Positions 52,990 to 62,904 are shown, counted from the stretch's first letter. The stretch is 64,000 bases of DNA from Corynebacterium haematomassiliense (GCF_013978595.1 NZ_JACDTZ010000001.1:496001-560000), one strand, 5' to 3'. Notes: generated by a model not told the origin, from the letters alone. Numbers and translations: made by a program.

Positions 52990-53658
52990 TTATGCCTGTC
53001 GAGCTGCAGAAAACCAACCGTCCACGTCATCGGCACCCGCGCCGACGAAATTGTCCGGGTCGAACTTCATCACACCCGCGGGTACCTCGCCGGCCAGGCC
53101 CAGCACCGCGCAGCCGGCGGCGGCACCTGCGGACATGCCGTGCCAAGAGTCTTCCACCACCAAGCACTCCCCCGGTTCTGCGCCCGCGCGCCGGGCTGCC
53201 TCGAGGTACATGTCCGGAGCCGGCTTGGAGCGCTTCACCTCGTCGCCGGTAATCGTGCCGGCGAAAAACTCACGGCTGATCGCGTCAATGCACGGATCCG
53301 CCACCACCCGTTCCGTGTTGGTGCAGATGAACATCGGCGTGCCCCGCCGCGCGAGCGACTCGAGCACGCCGCCGATGCCGGGGTTGAGCTCGATGCCGTC
53401 GGCGAACAGCTCCGCCATGCGGTCGAACATCCAGGTGCGGTAGCGCTCCAGGTCGCCGTCTTTAAGCTCGTAGCCCGCCCACTCGGCCACCACGCTCAAG
53501 GTGTTGGGGAAGCTGCCGCCGATGGTTCTAGCGCGCACCTCCGGGGTGAGCGGGCGGCCTAGCAGCTCGCCGAGCTCGAAGGTGGCCTTACCCCACAGCG
53601 GTTCGGTGTCGATGAGGGTGCCGTCCATGTCCCAGAGGACGGCCTTCGGCCTACTCAA
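52990..53658 (-). CDS. HAD-superfamily phosphatase (beta-phosphoglucomutase-like)
   Basis: A 222-residue hydrolase with all HAD motifs: LWDMDGTLIDTEP (I), FICTNTE (II), VKRSKPAPDMY (III) and LVVEDSWHGMSAG (IV). A helical cap lies between motifs I and II. The substrate is unknown. I chose the TTG at 53658 (LSRPKAVLWDMDG), which overlaps the end of the upstream gene by eight bases; the frame is open further upstream but inside that gene. Start confidence is moderate. Confidence 0.85.
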   Translation of the reverse strand: MSRPKAVLWDMDGTLIDTEPLWGKATFELGELLGRPLTPEVRARTIGGSFPNTLSVVAEWAGYELKDGDLERYRTWMFDRMAELFADGIELNPGIGGVLESLARRGTPMFICTNTERVVADPCIDAISREFFAGTITGDEVKRSKPAPDMYLEAARRAGAEPGECLVVEDSWHGMSAGAAAGCAVLGLAGEVPAGVMKFDPDNFVGAGADDVDGWFSAARQA

Positions 53659-54049
53659 GTTCCGGAAGCTCGTTGAGAGCCTCGTCCGTGGCGCCGGTGG
53701 CGGCCGCCGCACGGAACACCAAGGTCTCGATGTCGGCCTTCTCCTCCGGTTCAAGCACCGCGTTGGCGTGCTTTTCGTTGAACTCCTCGAGGTTCTCGTA
53801 GAACGGCGCCACGACCTTCACCAGCGCGTCGCCCTCAGGGTCGTCGCCAAGCAGATCGAGGGCGTCAAGGAACATCTCAAGCCGCTTCTTCAAATCCGGC
53901 AGCACCGCCGGGTCGAAAGGCTCTTCCCACAGGTCCTTGTCCTCGTCCTGCAGGTAGGAACCGGTGGCGAAGGTGTTCAGGTCGTCGATGAATTCGTCTA
54001 CCTCGGGCTGAAACTGGGCCCGAATCGAGTTGTCCGCAGCTGCGCTCAT
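53651..54049 (-). CDS. Acidic conserved hypothetical protein
   Basis: A 132-residue, strongly acidic, mostly helical protein with no recognised motif. The sequence has alternating hydrophobic and charged helices (FIDDLNTFATGSYLQDEDKD, LKKRLEMFLDALDLLGDD). No signal or membrane segment. It is set between mshC and the HAD gene in an apparent operon of four minus-strand genes and looks conserved in corynebacteria from memory. Function unknown. Confidence 0.7.
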   Translation of the reverse strand: MSAAADNSIRAQFQPEVDEFIDDLNTFATGSYLQDEDKDLWEEPFDPAVLPDLKKRLEMFLDALDLLGDDPEGDALVKVVAPFYENLEEFNEKHANAVLEPEEKADIETLVFRAAAATGATDEALNELPELE

Positions 54050-54072
54050 GGGCCCATTGTGCGTGAGGCGCG

Positions 54073-55287
54073 CTAAATGCGCACCCCGAGCAGCCCGTCG
54101 AGGGCGGTGGCGATGATCTGGTTGCAGTCGCCGGCTGCGCCGTCGAGAAGCGAAAGTGCCTCCGGGGTGTTCAGATCGTCCGCAAGAATCGCGCGAAGCT
54201 TATCGACGACTTCCGTCGCCTCCGCCTCAGAAACCTCGCCGGCGAGCTGCTCGCGCCAACGCGTAAGGCGCTCCTCGGCCTCGGCCAGGATCGCGTCGGA
54301 GAAGTCCCGGTCCTCGCGGTAGTGGCCCGCAAAGACAGCCAGGCGGATCGCCGACGGGTCGTGGCCTGCCTCCGAGAGCTTGTGCACGAACACGAGGTTG
54401 CCCAGGGACTTGGACATCTTCACACCGTCGAGGGCGATCATGCCGGCGTGGACGTAGTGCCCGGCCATGCGCTCGACCTTTAGCGCGGCCTCAGCGTGGG
54501 CCGCGGAGAACTCGTGGTGCGGAAACGCCAGGTCAGACCCGCCGCCCTGGATGGCGAAGTGGCTGCCCAGGCGGTTGGTGGCAATCGCGGAGCACTCGAC
54601 GTGCCAGCCCGGACGGCCCGGGCCGAACGGTGAGTCCCAGGCGGGCTCGCCCTCGCGGTGGCCGCGCCAGATCAGCGCGTCCAGCGGATCGCGCTTGCCC
54701 TCTCGATCCGGGTCGCCGCCACGTTCCGCGAAGTACTCCTCCATGGTGGCGCGGTCCAGGTTGGACTCGTAGCCGAACTGCTCGGTGGCGTCGATGGAGG
54801 CGTAAATGTCGCCCTGGTCGAGCTCGTAGGCGGCGCCGGCGTCGAGAAGCTGCTGCACCATCGCGATCACCTCGTCGACTGACTCCATCGCGCCGATGTA
54901 GTCGCGCGGCGGGATCACGGACAGGATCTCCATGTCGCTGCGGAACAGGTTGATCTGGCTGGTGCCGAGTTCGCGCCAGTCCACGCCGTCGCGCTCGGCG
55001 CGCTCGAACAGCGGGTCGTCCACGTCGGTGATGTTCTGCGCGTAGTGGACCTTGTGGCCGTTGGCGAGCAGCTGGCGCTGCGCCAGGTCGAAGGTGAGGT
55101 AGGTCGCGGCGTGGCCGAGGTGGGTGGAGTCGTACGGGGTAATGCCGCAGACGTACATCCCCACCTCCCCGTTCGCATCCGGGGTGGTGTCTACTTCCTT
55201 GACGCGCTGATCGGCGGTGTCGAAGAGCTTCAGCGGCACCGGGGTGCCAGCGACTGCGGGTACGGACGGGTCGGGCCATGCATGCAT
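54073..55287 (-). CDS. mshC: Cysteine-glucosaminyl-inositol ligase MshC (mycothiol synthesis)
   Basis: A 404-residue class I aminoacyl-tRNA-synthetase-like enzyme related to CysS. It joins cysteine to GlcN-Ins with ATP to give Cys-GlcN-Ins, the third enzymatic step of mycothiol formation. The HIGH-type motif is THLGH (residues 55-59) after the zinc Cys47 in VCGITPYD; the KMSKS motif is in [10 protein letters not shown]. CysS-like tRNA-binding end is missing, as in all MshC. Start ATG 55287. It is next to uppP as in mycobacteria and C. glutamicum. Confidence 0.95.
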   Translation of the reverse strand: MHAWPDPSVPAVAGTPVPLKLFDTADQRVKEVDTTPDANGEVGMYVCGITPYDSTHLGHAATYLTFDLAQRQLLANGHKVHYAQNITDVDDPLFERAERDGVDWRELGTSQINLFRSDMEILSVIPPRDYIGAMESVDEVIAMVQQLLDAGAAYELDQGDIYASIDATEQFGYESNLDRATMEEYFAERGGDPDREGKRDPLDALIWRGHREGEPAWDSPFGPGRPGWHVECSAIATNRLGSHFAIQGGGSDLAFPHHEFSAAHAEAALKVERMAGHYVHAGMIALDGVKMSKSLGNLVFVHKLSEAGHDPSAIRLAVFAGHYREDRDFSDAILAEAEERLTRWREQLAGEVSEAEATEVVDKLRAILADDLNTPEALSLLDGAAGDCNQIIATALDGLLGVRI

Positions 55288-55303
55288 GCGGACAACCCTA
55301 CAA

Positions 55304-56149
55304 CTAGGCGGCCATCACGCCAGTGCCGAGCAGCGCCATCACGAGAAGGCCCAGCGGAATGCGGTAGGCGGCGAACCACGCGAACGAGTGGTTGGACACG
55401 AATTTCAGCAGCCAGGCAATGGAGATGTAGCCGACCACAAACCCGATGCCGGAGCCGACGAGCAGCTGCAGCCCGCTTGCCGCCTGGCCCGCCTGGGGGT
55501 CGAAGGCGTCCGGCAGCGAGAACAGCCCGGAGGCCAGTACTGCCGGGATGGCCAGCAGGAAGGAAAAACGGGTGGCAACCTCGCGGTCGAGGTTGAGGAA
55601 CAAACCGCCGGAGATGGTGCCGCCGGAGCGCGACACACCCGGGATGAGCGCCAGGCACTGCCACAGGCCCATCAGAACCGCGTCTTTCATGGTCAGTTCT
55701 TCGAAGCCGCGGGTCTTTTTGCCGCGGCGCTCGGCCAGGATGAACACCAGTGAGAACAGGATCAGCACTGTGGCGGTGATCCAGAGGTTGCGGAAGTTCT
55801 CGCGGATTAAGTCCTTGAGCAGCACGCCCGCAAGACCGACGGGGATGGTGCCGGCGATGACCATCCAGCCCATGCGGTAGTCGAAACCGCGCTTGGACTT
55901 GTCCGCGAGGCCGGCGAACCAGGCGGTGAGGATGCGCCAGATGTCTTTGGCAAAGAACACCAGCACGGCCAGCTCCGTGCCCAGCTGGATCACAGCGGTG
56001 AAGCTGGCGCCGGCGTCTTCGCCCCAAAACAGTTGGGAGACGATGCGCAGGTGGCCCGAGGAAGACACGGGCAGAAACTCGGTGAGGCCCTGGACAATGG
56101 ACAGGACGATCACCTGAACCCAGGACATTGTGGTGGCGGGATCAGTCAT
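55304..56149 (-). CDS. uppP: Undecaprenyl-diphosphatase UppP (BacA)
   Basis: A 281-residue membrane protein of about eight helices that recycles the cell-wall lipid carrier by dephosphorylating undecaprenyl diphosphate; overproduction gives bacitracin resistance. The two signatures are present: [17 protein letters not shown] near residue 20 and [17 protein letters not shown] near 165. Start ATG at 56149 ([13 protein letters not shown]) is the best family match; an ATG four codons upstream is also possible. Confidence 0.94.
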   Translation of the reverse strand: MTDPATTMSWVQVIVLSIVQGLTEFLPVSSSGHLRIVSQLFWGEDAGASFTAVIQLGTELAVLVFFAKDIWRILTAWFAGLADKSKRGFDYRMGWMVIAGTIPVGLAGVLLKDLIRENFRNLWITATVLILFSLVFILAERRGKKTRGFEELTMKDAVLMGLWQCLALIPGVSRSGGTISGGLFLNLDREVATRFSFLLAIPAVLASGLFSLPDAFDPQAGQAASGLQLLVGSGIGFVVGYISIAWLLKFVSNHSFAWFAAYRIPLGLLVMALLGTGVMAA

Positions 56150-56205
56150 GGCGAAAGACACTACCCCGCCTACTTAGCCATCGCGGTGCGCGACGGGCGC
56201 GTTGC

Positions 56206-56219
56206 TAGGCTTTGACCTT
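56206..56219 (+). promoter_or_regulatory. Leaderless promoter of the lipoprotein gene
   Basis: TAGGCT (56206-56211) is a -10 form common in actinobacteria and stands eight bases before GTG at 56220. No Shine-Dalgarno sequence is present. Confidence 0.35.
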
Positions 56220-57272
56220 GTGAATGCTCGTTTGTTTGCCCCCAGTTCCCGCCTCCGCTTTGCCGCAGTTTCCGGTGCCGTCTCGGCTGCCCTGGCGCTG
56301 AGCGCCTGCGGCGCGTCTCCTTCCGCCAAGATCGAGGAAGCCGGCGGTGAGGCGGCTGCGAACATGGGCAGCGCAGAGCCTGTGCAGTCCCCGCAGTCGT
56401 CGGACCCGGCGGGCGCGGTGGTGGACTTCGAGCCAGTGAGCGATGTGGACGTCACGAACGGCCGCATCGGCGTCCGCACGGAAAACGCGCTGACGATCGG
56501 CACGCTCGAGGAGATCCAGCAAGGCAAGGCCGCCCGCCACGAGCTGGACCAATCCTGCGGCGAGGCATCCGCCAACGCCGGCACCTTCGCGCTTGCCTGC
56601 GCGGGCGAGATCAAGCTCTTCGGCGACCGGGAGGAGACTATCGCCACGGATAAGCCGGTCACGGTGGCCACGGTGGCGTCGACAGGCGAGGTGCTCGCAG
56701 GCAGCGACACTGAGCGCAAGGTGTGGGTCTTCGACGGCGGAGAGCTGAAAGACACCATCGACGTCGCACGCGAGACCGATCAGCTCCAAGCGGTGCAGGT
56801 GGACGGCCAGCGCGACTCCGTGGTGCGAACCAACCGCTTCGACACCACCATCCAGGACATCGACTGGAACGGCTCGCGCCAAGGCGGCACCCTGCGCGTC
56901 GGCCTGGGAGTGGGCAAGGTGCGCGGCGGCGAGCACGGCCTGGTGCTGGCTGCGGATTCCACCGGCAACCAGCTCCACGTCTACACCACCGACGACATCA
57001 TCCGCCTCCAGCAGTCCGCGCCGGTGCCGGAAGGACCCTGGGATGCCGCGTGGGACCCCGCGCAGCGCCTCGCATGGGTCAGCTCGCTGGCCAGCAACAC
57101 CGCCACCGGCTACGACATCTCCCAGGGCATTCCGGTGAAGCGCAAGCACTTCGCCACCGTCGCAGATGCCCAGAGCATCATTACGCTTGACGACGGCACC
57201 GTGGTCGCCGCCTCCGCATCCGGCGACGGCATCCAGATCGTCTCCCCCGCCGACCAGACCGAGAGCAACTAG
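56220..57272 (+). CDS. LppL-like lipoprotein with beta-propeller-like repeats
   Basis: A 350-residue exported lipoprotein. The signal peptide (residues 1-29) ends in the lipobox LSAC with Cys30 as the lipidated residue. The mature part has short repeated strands ([38 protein letters not shown]) typical of a seven-bladed propeller like YncE. In mycobacteria lppL is in the same place, between uppP and pyrD. Function unknown. Start GTG at 56220 gives a signal peptide of normal length. pyrD follows 11 bases later. Confidence 0.87.
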   Translation: MNARLFAPSSRLRFAAVSGAVSAALALSACGASPSAKIEEAGGEAAANMGSAEPVQSPQSSDPAGAVVDFEPVSDVDVTNGRIGVRTENALTIGTLEEIQQGKAARHELDQSCGEASANAGTFALACAGEIKLFGDREETIATDKPVTVATVASTGEVLAGSDTERKVWVFDGGELKDTIDVARETDQLQAVQVDGQRDSVVRTNRFDTTIQDIDWNGSRQGGTLRVGLGVGKVRGGEHGLVLAADSTGNQLHVYTTDDIIRLQQSAPVPEGPWDAAWDPAQRLAWVSSLASNTATGYDISQGIPVKRKHFATVADAQSIITLDDGTVVAASASGDGIQIVSPADQTESN

Positions 57273-57283
57273 GAGATTCACCC

Positions 57284-58363
57284 GTGACGCTCTACGACCG
57301 CGCACTCAAGCTCATGTTCCTGCTGCCGCCGGAGCGCATCCACGGCATCATCAGCGGCGCCCTGCAGACGCTGCACCTGGCCACCCCTGTCAACCGTGTT
57401 ATGGAAAAGGCCGTGCGCGTGCACGACCCGGTGCTGCGCCAGACCGTTTTCGGCGTGGATTTTCCCGCCCCGCTGGGGCTGGCGGCCGGCTTTGACAAGA
57501 ACGCCGAGGCGATCGACGCGTGGGGCGCGATCGGTTTCGGTTACGCCGAGATGGGCACCGTGACCCCGAAGTCCCAGCCGGGCAACCCCACTCCCCGCCT
57601 GTTCCGCCTGCCGGAGGACAAGGCGATTTTGAACCGCATGGGCTTCAACAACAAGGGCGCGCTCGTGGTCGCCGACAACCTCCGCGCGCGGCGCTCCCGC
57701 GACGTGGTGGGCATCAACATCGGCAAGAACAAGACCTCCGAGGATGCCGTGGCGGACTACCGCGCCACCGCGACGCTTCTGGGCCAGCTTGCGGACTACC
57801 TGGTGGTCAACGTCTCCTCCCCCAACACGCCGGGCCTGCGCGACCTGCAGGCGGTGGAGGAACTCCGCCCGATTTTGGAAGTGGTGAAGAAGTCCACCAC
57901 CACCCCGGTGCTGGTGAAAATCGCGCCGGACCTTTCCGACGAGGACGTCGACGCCGTGGCCGACCTCGCCGTGGAGCTGGACTTGGCCGGCATCGTGGCC
58001 ACCAACACGACCATTTCCCGCGACGGGCTGAACACGCCGGCCTCCAAGGTGGAAAGAATGGGCGCAGGCGGCATCAGCGGCGCTCCGTTGGAGAAGCGTT
58101 CGCTCGAGGTGCTCAAGCGCCTCCACGAGCGAGTCGGCGACAAGCTGGTGCTCGTCAGCGTCGGCGGTATCTCCACGCCCGAGCAGGCGTGGGAGCGCAT
58201 CGCCGCGGGCGCGAGCCTGCTGCAGGGCTACACGCCGTTCATCTACGGCGGGTTGGGCTGGATCCGCGGCATCCACCGCGGGATCGCCACGCAGATCAAA
58301 GCCCACGGCCTGGACTCGATTGAGCAGGCCGTGGGCAGCGGGCTGGAGTGGAAAGCGCTCTAA
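57284..58363 (+). CDS. pyrD: Quinone-dependent dihydroorotate dehydrogenase
   Basis: A 359-residue class 2 enzyme of pyrimidine synthesis: dihydroorotate + quinone to orotate. An N-terminal amphipathic region ([17 protein letters not shown]) contacts the membrane. FMN and substrate residues are in [48 protein letters not shown] (catalytic Ser) and [18 protein letters not shown] start at 57284 with an AGGAG ribosome site. The stop overlaps the convergent membrane protein gene by four bases. Confidence 0.95.
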   Translation: MTLYDRALKLMFLLPPERIHGIISGALQTLHLATPVNRVMEKAVRVHDPVLRQTVFGVDFPAPLGLAAGFDKNAEAIDAWGAIGFGYAEMGTVTPKSQPGNPTPRLFRLPEDKAILNRMGFNNKGALVVADNLRARRSRDVVGINIGKNKTSEDAVADYRATATLLGQLADYLVVNVSSPNTPGLRDLQAVEELRPILEVVKKSTTTPVLVKIAPDLSDEDVDAVADLAVELDLAGIVATNTTISRDGLNTPASKVERMGAGGISGAPLEKRSLEVLKRLHERVGDKLVLVSVGGISTPEQAWERIAAGASLLQGYTPFIYGGLGWIRGIHRGIATQIKAHGLDSIEQAVGSGLEWKAL

Positions 58364-58716
58364 GCGTGTCCGGCTGCGCTGCGGCGCAGCACCACCGCGC
58401 AGAGTCCGGCGGCGAGCGCCCAGCCGATCAGCCAGAACGGCGTGGTGGCCATCAGCTCGGTGTCGGGCGCGATGAAGCCGAGCCCGATGAGCACCACGGC
58501 CACGATTAGCGCGCCGACCTGGGTGCGTGAGCATTCCTGCTTGGTGTTGTAGGTGGCGAAGGCGCCGACGATGGCCACCGCCGCGATGACGGAGAGCACC
58601 TGCGGGGTGACGGGGAACGCGGCGTCGCCTCGAAGCAGCGCCAGCACGGCGTAGAGCACGAGCACGAGTGCGATGCCCATGAACGCGCCGCCGACGCGGA
58701 GTTGCACTGGAACCAT
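58360..58716 (-). CDS. Small four-helix membrane protein
   Basis: A 118-residue protein with four hydrophobic segments (about 12-30, 38-55, 66-85, 93-110). No known motif was recognised; the fragment [11 protein letters not shown] separates helices two and three. Similar proteins follow pyrD in C. glutamicum as recalled. Function unknown. It lies 10 bases downstream of the PEBP-like gene and may be co-transcribed with it. Confidence 0.75.
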   Translation of the reverse strand: MVPVQLRVGGAFMGIALVLVLYAVLALLRGDAAFPVTPQVLSVIAAVAIVGAFATYNTKQECSRTQVGALIVAVVLIGLGFIAPDTELMATTPFWLIGWALAAGLCAVVLRRSAAGHA

Positions 58717-58726
58717 TCGGCGAATC

Positions 58727-59260
58727 TTACTGGTTTTCGTACCAGCCCCAGATGATTGCTCGGCCGAGCGAGTGGAAGTTCAGGTTGAAGCCGAGCTGGG
58801 TGGGGTTGGCAATCTCGTCTGCGGGCAGCTCCGTGTCCACCGCGTGGACGGCGAACAGGTAGCGGTGCGGGCCGTGGCCGGCCGGCGGGTTCGCACCGTA
58901 GTAGCCCTTAACCCCGCTGTCGCCGGTGAGCACCACCGCGCCGACACCGAGGTCGTCCTTCGCGCCTGCTCCGGCTGGCAGCTCGGTAACGTCCGCGGGG
59001 ATGTTGAACGCGGACCAGTGCCAGAAACCAGAGGCGGTCGGCGCGTCCGGGTCGAAGCAGGTCACCGCAAAGGTCTTGGTGCCCTCCGGGGCGCCGGACC
59101 AGGAAAGCTGCGGGCTGGTGGCGTTGTCGCCGGCAAGCGTGTCGGCGAGGCGCTCGCCGTCGACGATGTCCTCGGACGTGATGTCGAAGGACGGCACGTC
59201 CGCCAGCGGGGCGTACGGGTCGGGGCCGGGGAAACGGTCGGAAACATAATTTGCAGTCAT
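58727..59260 (-). CDS. YbhB/YbcL-family (PEBP-like) protein
   Basis: A 177-residue phosphatidylethanolamine-binding-protein fold. Conserved pieces are SPQLSWSGAPEGTKTFAVTCFDPDAPTASGF-like (ligand pocket DPDAP), FWHWSAFNIP, GYYGANPPAGHGPHRYLFAVHAVD. No signal peptide, so cytoplasmic. Bacterial YbhB proteins have no certain role. Start ATG at 59260; the ABC exporter genes end 21 bases upstream. Confidence 0.92.
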   Translation of the reverse strand: MTANYVSDRFPGPDPYAPLADVPSFDITSEDIVDGERLADTLAGDNATSPQLSWSGAPEGTKTFAVTCFDPDAPTASGFWHWSAFNIPADVTELPAGAGAKDDLGVGAVVLTGDSGVKGYYGANPPAGHGPHRYLFAVHAVDTELPADEIANPTQLGFNLNFHSLGRAIIWGWYENQ

Positions 59261-59281
59261 GTCCCCATTCCTACCGGAGAG

Positions 59282-61087
59282 TTAGTGACCGCCGCCACTC
59301 CACGCAGCGAACAGTTGCGCGTATCTCCCGTCGGCGGCGACGAGTTCGGTGTGGGTGCCGTCCTCGATGATGCGCCCGGCGTCCATGACCAGGATCCGGT
59401 CCGCGGCCGCCGCCTGGTCTAGGCGGTGCGCCACCACCAGTGCCGTGGTGTCTGCGGTGATCCGCGCGGCGGCGTCCTCCAGCGCGTTGGTGGCGTCGCT
59501 GCCAGCTTCTGCCGTCGCCTCGTCCAGGATGAGCACCTTCGGGCCTGAGAGCGCCACGCGTGCGAGCGCGAGCTGCTGCTCCACCTCCGGGGGCAGCTCC
59601 TCCGCGCCTGCGCCGACGGCGGTGTCCAGCCCCTTCGGGAACAGGCGCGCGAACTGGGTGCCTTCAGGGTCGAGCCCGACACTTGCCAGCGCCCGCAGCA
59701 GGTCCGCGTCGGTCGCATCCTGTGCGGCCATCGAGAGGTCCTCGCGCAGGGTGCCGGCGAACAGGTGGACGTCCTGGGTGAGCAGGGTGACGTTCTTGGC
59801 GGTCCACGTGTCGCTGACCTGCGAGGTATCTACTGCGCCTACCCGGATGCACCCAGACGTGGGCTCCACCAGCCCCGCAATGAGCGCGGCGAGCGTGGAC
59901 TTGCCGGCGCCCGAAGTCCCCACCAGTGCGGTAGTTGTTCCCGCCTCGAGCGTGACAGAGAGGTCCTCCAGCACGTTGGCGCCGCCCGGGTAGGCAAACG
60001 AGACGTGGTCGACTTCCACGTCCACCGGCTCCGCCAGATCCTCCGGAACGGCCGTAGCTTCACGCCCGTCCGCGAGCTTGGCCAGGCTCACCGCGCGGCC
60101 CACTGCGGTGGCCGCGCTCTGCAGCTCGCCGACGAAGAACAGGGCGTTGAACACCGTGACCTCGGCGCGGATGACCATGAACACGGCGGCACTCGCCTGG
60201 CCCGGGCTGACGGCACCGGCCGTCGCGAGCCACGCGCCGACGCCAAGCGTGAGCAGCACCCACGCGGCGAAAGCGACCTGGCCGATGCCTGTGAGCCGGA
60301 TGAACCAGGGCACACGGTCCATCTCCGCCTCCACCGCGCCCCACGAGGTCCGCCGCATCCGTGCCAACGCCCAGCGCTCCAAGTCGAAGGCGCGCAGCGT
60401 GGGCAGGCCCCGGACGGTATCCAGCAGCACCGCGTTGCGACGCGCCTCCGCCACGCTCACCGCGTTGGAGGCATCCGGGATGGCGCGGACCACCGCGCGG
60501 GCGAACGGGTACGTGCAGATGCAGATCAAAAGCAGGATCAAGGCGAAGCGGACGTCGATAAGCAAAAGCCCGATAAACGTGATCGGAAAGACGAACACGG
60601 TGGTGAGCACGCGCGAGCCGATGGCGGTGATGGTTTGGACGACGTCGTCGATGTCCTTGGTCATGCGTGTGATCACGTTGCCGGTGCCGAGCTCCATCAC
60701 CCGCGGCACAGGTGCGCGCAGGATCGCGTCGAGGCAGCGACGGCGCAAGTCGATGGACGCGCGGGCGACCTTGAGGCCCACCACGTAGTTACCGAGGGCG
60801 CGCAGGAATATCTCGACGAGCATGCAGGCCAACGCCAGTCCAACAGTCCACACAAAGGCGCGGGTGCCGGTGCCCAGTAGCGGCACCTCGCCTCCGGTGA
60901 GCGGGTCGACGCTGCGCCCGAACAGGTTCGACTGCGTGGTGTACACGGCGACGATGAGCGCCTGGATGAGCAGCAGACCCGCCCACCAGCGTCTGTCCAG
61001 CGCGTTGGGCAGCGCCGAGAGGTACGCGAAGGTCTCCTTCACACTTGCGGGTGCGACCGCGTCTGTGCGTGCGTAATCGGGCGCCAT
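59282..61087 (-). CDS. ABC exporter half-transporter with intact Walker A but degenerate signature
   Basis: A 601-residue protein: six membrane helices (about 35-330) fused to a nucleotide-binding domain. Walker A is GTSGAGKST (390-398), Q-loop LLTQDVHLF, Walker B VLILDE (518-523) and H-loop His554 (VVAHRL). The signature LSGGQ is replaced by ELPPEVEQQ (497-505). With the adjacent half-transporter, which has LSGGQ but no Walker A, it forms one complete ATP site and one dead site. Substrate unknown. The two genes touch (stop and start adjacent). Confidence 0.92.
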   Translation of the reverse strand: MAPDYARTDAVAPASVKETFAYLSALPNALDRRWWAGLLLIQALIVAVYTTQSNLFGRSVDPLTGGEVPLLGTGTRAFVWTVGLALACMLVEIFLRALGNYVVGLKVARASIDLRRRCLDAILRAPVPRVMELGTGNVITRMTKDIDDVVQTITAIGSRVLTTVFVFPITFIGLLLIDVRFALILLLICICTYPFARAVVRAIPDASNAVSVAEARRNAVLLDTVRGLPTLRAFDLERWALARMRRTSWGAVEAEMDRVPWFIRLTGIGQVAFAAWVLLTLGVGAWLATAGAVSPGQASAAVFMVIRAEVTVFNALFFVGELQSAATAVGRAVSLAKLADGREATAVPEDLAEPVDVEVDHVSFAYPGGANVLEDLSVTLEAGTTTALVGTSGAGKSTLAALIAGLVEPTSGCIRVGAVDTSQVSDTWTAKNVTLLTQDVHLFAGTLREDLSMAAQDATDADLLRALASVGLDPEGTQFARLFPKGLDTAVGAGAEELPPEVEQQLALARVALSGPKVLILDEATAEAGSDATNALEDAAARITADTTALVVAHRLDQAAAADRILVMDAGRIIEDGTHTELVAADGRYAQLFAAWSGGGH

Positions 61088-62650
61088 CTACGCCACCTCC
61101 AATTCGGTTCCAGCGTGCTGCCACGCGGCGTTTCCGGTGATGACCACGGTGGTTTTGTCTGCTCTGAGCGCGGCGACGGCTGCCACGACGTCCGCCTGTG
61201 TCACGGAATCGAGCCCCGTGGTCGGGTCGTCCGGGATGAGCACCTCCGGGTCGGCGGCGAGCGCCCTGGCAAGCGCGACGCGCTGGCGCTGCCCGCCGGA
61301 AAGGTTCAGGCCGGCCTCCCCCAGCGGCGCGTCCGGCAACTCGCCTGCTTCGTTGATACCGCCGAGCCTGCGGAGGATGTCTTGGCAGTGGGCGGCGGCG
61401 AGCGCCTGCTTGACGACGTCCTCCGGCACATCCCCGCGCGGGTTCACGTTGTCTGCGATGGTGCCCTCAAACACGTTGACGGTGTGCGGCGGGAACAGCA
61501 CGTCTGCGCGCTGCGCCCACGCGGCGGCGGTGGCGTAGGAACGCTCCGCCGGCTCGAGAATCCACAGCCCCGCGCCTGGGACCGGTGTGTCTGTTAGCTC
61601 GGGCCCCGCGGTGTCGTCGCCCGCGTGGTGCAGCTGCTCGATGCGCTGGCCACTCGCGACGGCCCTGCCCCACCCGCTGGCCAGGTCGCCGAACGCTAAG
61701 CCCGCCATGGTCAACGCAGGCTGCACCAACAGTGCCACGGATGTCAGCTGCCCCGGGGTGATCTCCCCGCGCAGCGTCATCCACGCGCTCAAGCCCACGA
61801 TGCCAAGGTTGCACAGCCACGCCACGCAAAACCTGGCGAAACCGAGCCACACCTCCACACGCAGGTGCGTGAGCATCAAGCGCTTCGCCTTCGCCGTTTC
61901 GGCGTGAAAACGTGTTGCCACGGTTGCACCCGCGCCTAGGCCTTTGACGGTGCGAATGCCTTGCGACGCATCCGTGGCCAAGCCAGCGACATCCGCCTCC
62001 GCGGCGCGACGCTTCAACGACACCCGCGTCACCGGCCCCGCGGTCCACGCGGCGAACAGAGCGATGATCAGCGCGCTGGCCGGGATGGCCAGTGAGATCC
62101 ACGGGGAGACCGACCACATCGCCACCATCGCGCAGACCGCGTAGCCGATGGCCATGAGCGGAAACGACAGCAGCTCGCGGTAGCGGCCGACGGTGTTCGC
62201 GTCCGCGTCGATGGTGTTGAGTACGGTGCCGGGGCTCATCGCTCCCGCCCCGCGGCGCAGCACGCCCGAGGACAGGTGCTGCTGCGCGTTGTGGGTCACG
62301 CGGCGCACCGAGGCTGTGGCCAGGCCGTCGCCGGTGGCCTCGCCGATGAATTGGATGATGAAGATGCCGACCAGCACCGCGAAGAGCCACCATGCGTTGA
62401 ACTTTTCTTCCCCCACCAGGCCGTCCACGATCATGCCCACCACCACCGGCACAAACGCGGCGATGCCGGAGCCGATGAGGTAGCTCAGAATGTGCAGCAC
62501 CAGCACGCCCGGGTAGGCGCCAACCATGTCCCTGACCACGCGGTTCCCGCTGCTCCAGCGCGCCGGGTGGAGCCGCGCCGGATCGTCCGCTGGTGGGACG
62601 GGCGGGACGAACCAGCTGTACGTCTTCATTCTGCGCGGCGGTGGGATCAT
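61088..62650 (-). CDS. ABC exporter half-transporter lacking the P-loop
   Basis: A 520-residue partner of the next gene. Six membrane helices (about 45-325) are followed by a shortened nucleotide-binding domain. From residue 355 the text runs VPGAGLWILEPAERSY to ADVLFPPHTVNVFEGTIADN, so the segment that should carry Walker A is missing. LSGGQ (450-454) is perfect. Walker B is LIPDD, with Asp in place of the catalytic Glu, and the H-loop His is absent (VVITGNAAW). Start ATG 62650; a second ATG seven codons later is possible. It has no Shine-Dalgarno sequence. Confidence 0.9.
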   Translation of the reverse strand: MIPPPRRMKTYSWFVPPVPPADDPARLHPARWSSGNRVVRDMVGAYPGVLVLHILSYLIGSGIAAFVPVVVGMIVDGLVGEEKFNAWWLFAVLVGIFIIQFIGEATGDGLATASVRRVTHNAQQHLSSGVLRRGAGAMSPGTVLNTIDADANTVGRYRELLSFPLMAIGYAVCAMVAMWSVSPWISLAIPASALIIALFAAWTAGPVTRVSLKRRAAEADVAGLATDASQGIRTVKGLGAGATVATRFHAETAKAKRLMLTHLRVEVWLGFARFCVAWLCNLGIVGLSAWMTLRGEITPGQLTSVALLVQPALTMAGLAFGDLASGWGRAVASGQRIEQLHHAGDDTAGPELTDTPVPGAGLWILEPAERSYATAAAWAQRADVLFPPHTVNVFEGTIADNVNPRGDVPEDVVKQALAAAHCQDILRRLGGINEAGELPDAPLGEAGLNLSGGQRQRVALARALAADPEVLIPDDPTTGLDSVTQADVVAAVAALRADKTTVVITGNAAWQHAGTELEVA

Positions 62651-62663
62651 TCTGGAAAATCTA
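62650..62663 (-). promoter_or_regulatory. Extended -10 promoter of the ABC exporter operon
   Basis: TGC-TAGATT (minus strand, TAGATT at 62663-62658) is an extended -10 form, seven bases from the ATG at 62650. The mRNA would be leaderless if the start codon is correct. No -35 was found. Confidence 0.4.
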
Positions 62664-62690
62664 GCAAATATTCAGGGTTGTACTGGCGAT

Positions 62691-62719
62691 TTGGCGGTTC
62701 ATTCGCCCCGCCCTATAGT
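62691..62719 (+). promoter_or_regulatory. Promoter of tRNA-Leu
   Basis: TTGGCG (62691-62696) - 17 bases - TATAGT (62714-62719). The predicted start is near 62726, 33 bases before the mature tRNA. Confidence 0.65.
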
Positions 62720-62758
62720 TATGCGAGTGCCCAGCCGAGAGGCTGAAAATCACCCTAA

Positions 62759-62847
62759 GCCCGGGTGGCGGAATGGCAGACGCGCTAGCTTGAGGTGCTA
62801 GTGTCCTATTAACGGACGTGGGGGTTCAAGTCCCCCTCCGGGCACCA
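62759..62847 (+). tRNA. tRNA-Leu (anticodon GAG)
   Basis: The 89-base gene folds as a class II tRNA. The acceptor stem GCCCGGG pairs with TCCGGGC; the anticodon stem CTAGC/GCTAG encloses TTGAGGT with GAG at 62792-62794; the long variable arm is TGTCCTATTAACGGACG-like; the T arm GGGGGTTCAAGTCCCCC is perfect; CCA is encoded. It reads CUC and CUU codons. Confidence 0.97.
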
Positions 62848-62853
62848 CCGGAA

Positions 62854-62894
62854 CACCCCGACGCAGATCTTGCGGCGGGGTGATTTTAATTTTT
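62854..62894 (+). terminator. Rho-independent terminator after tRNA-Leu
   Basis: CACCCCG (62854-62860) pairs with CGGGGTG (62876-62882), followed by ATTTTAATTTTT. It lies seven bases after the CCA end. Confidence 0.88.
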
Positions 62895-62904
62895 CCGCCC
62901 ACAG

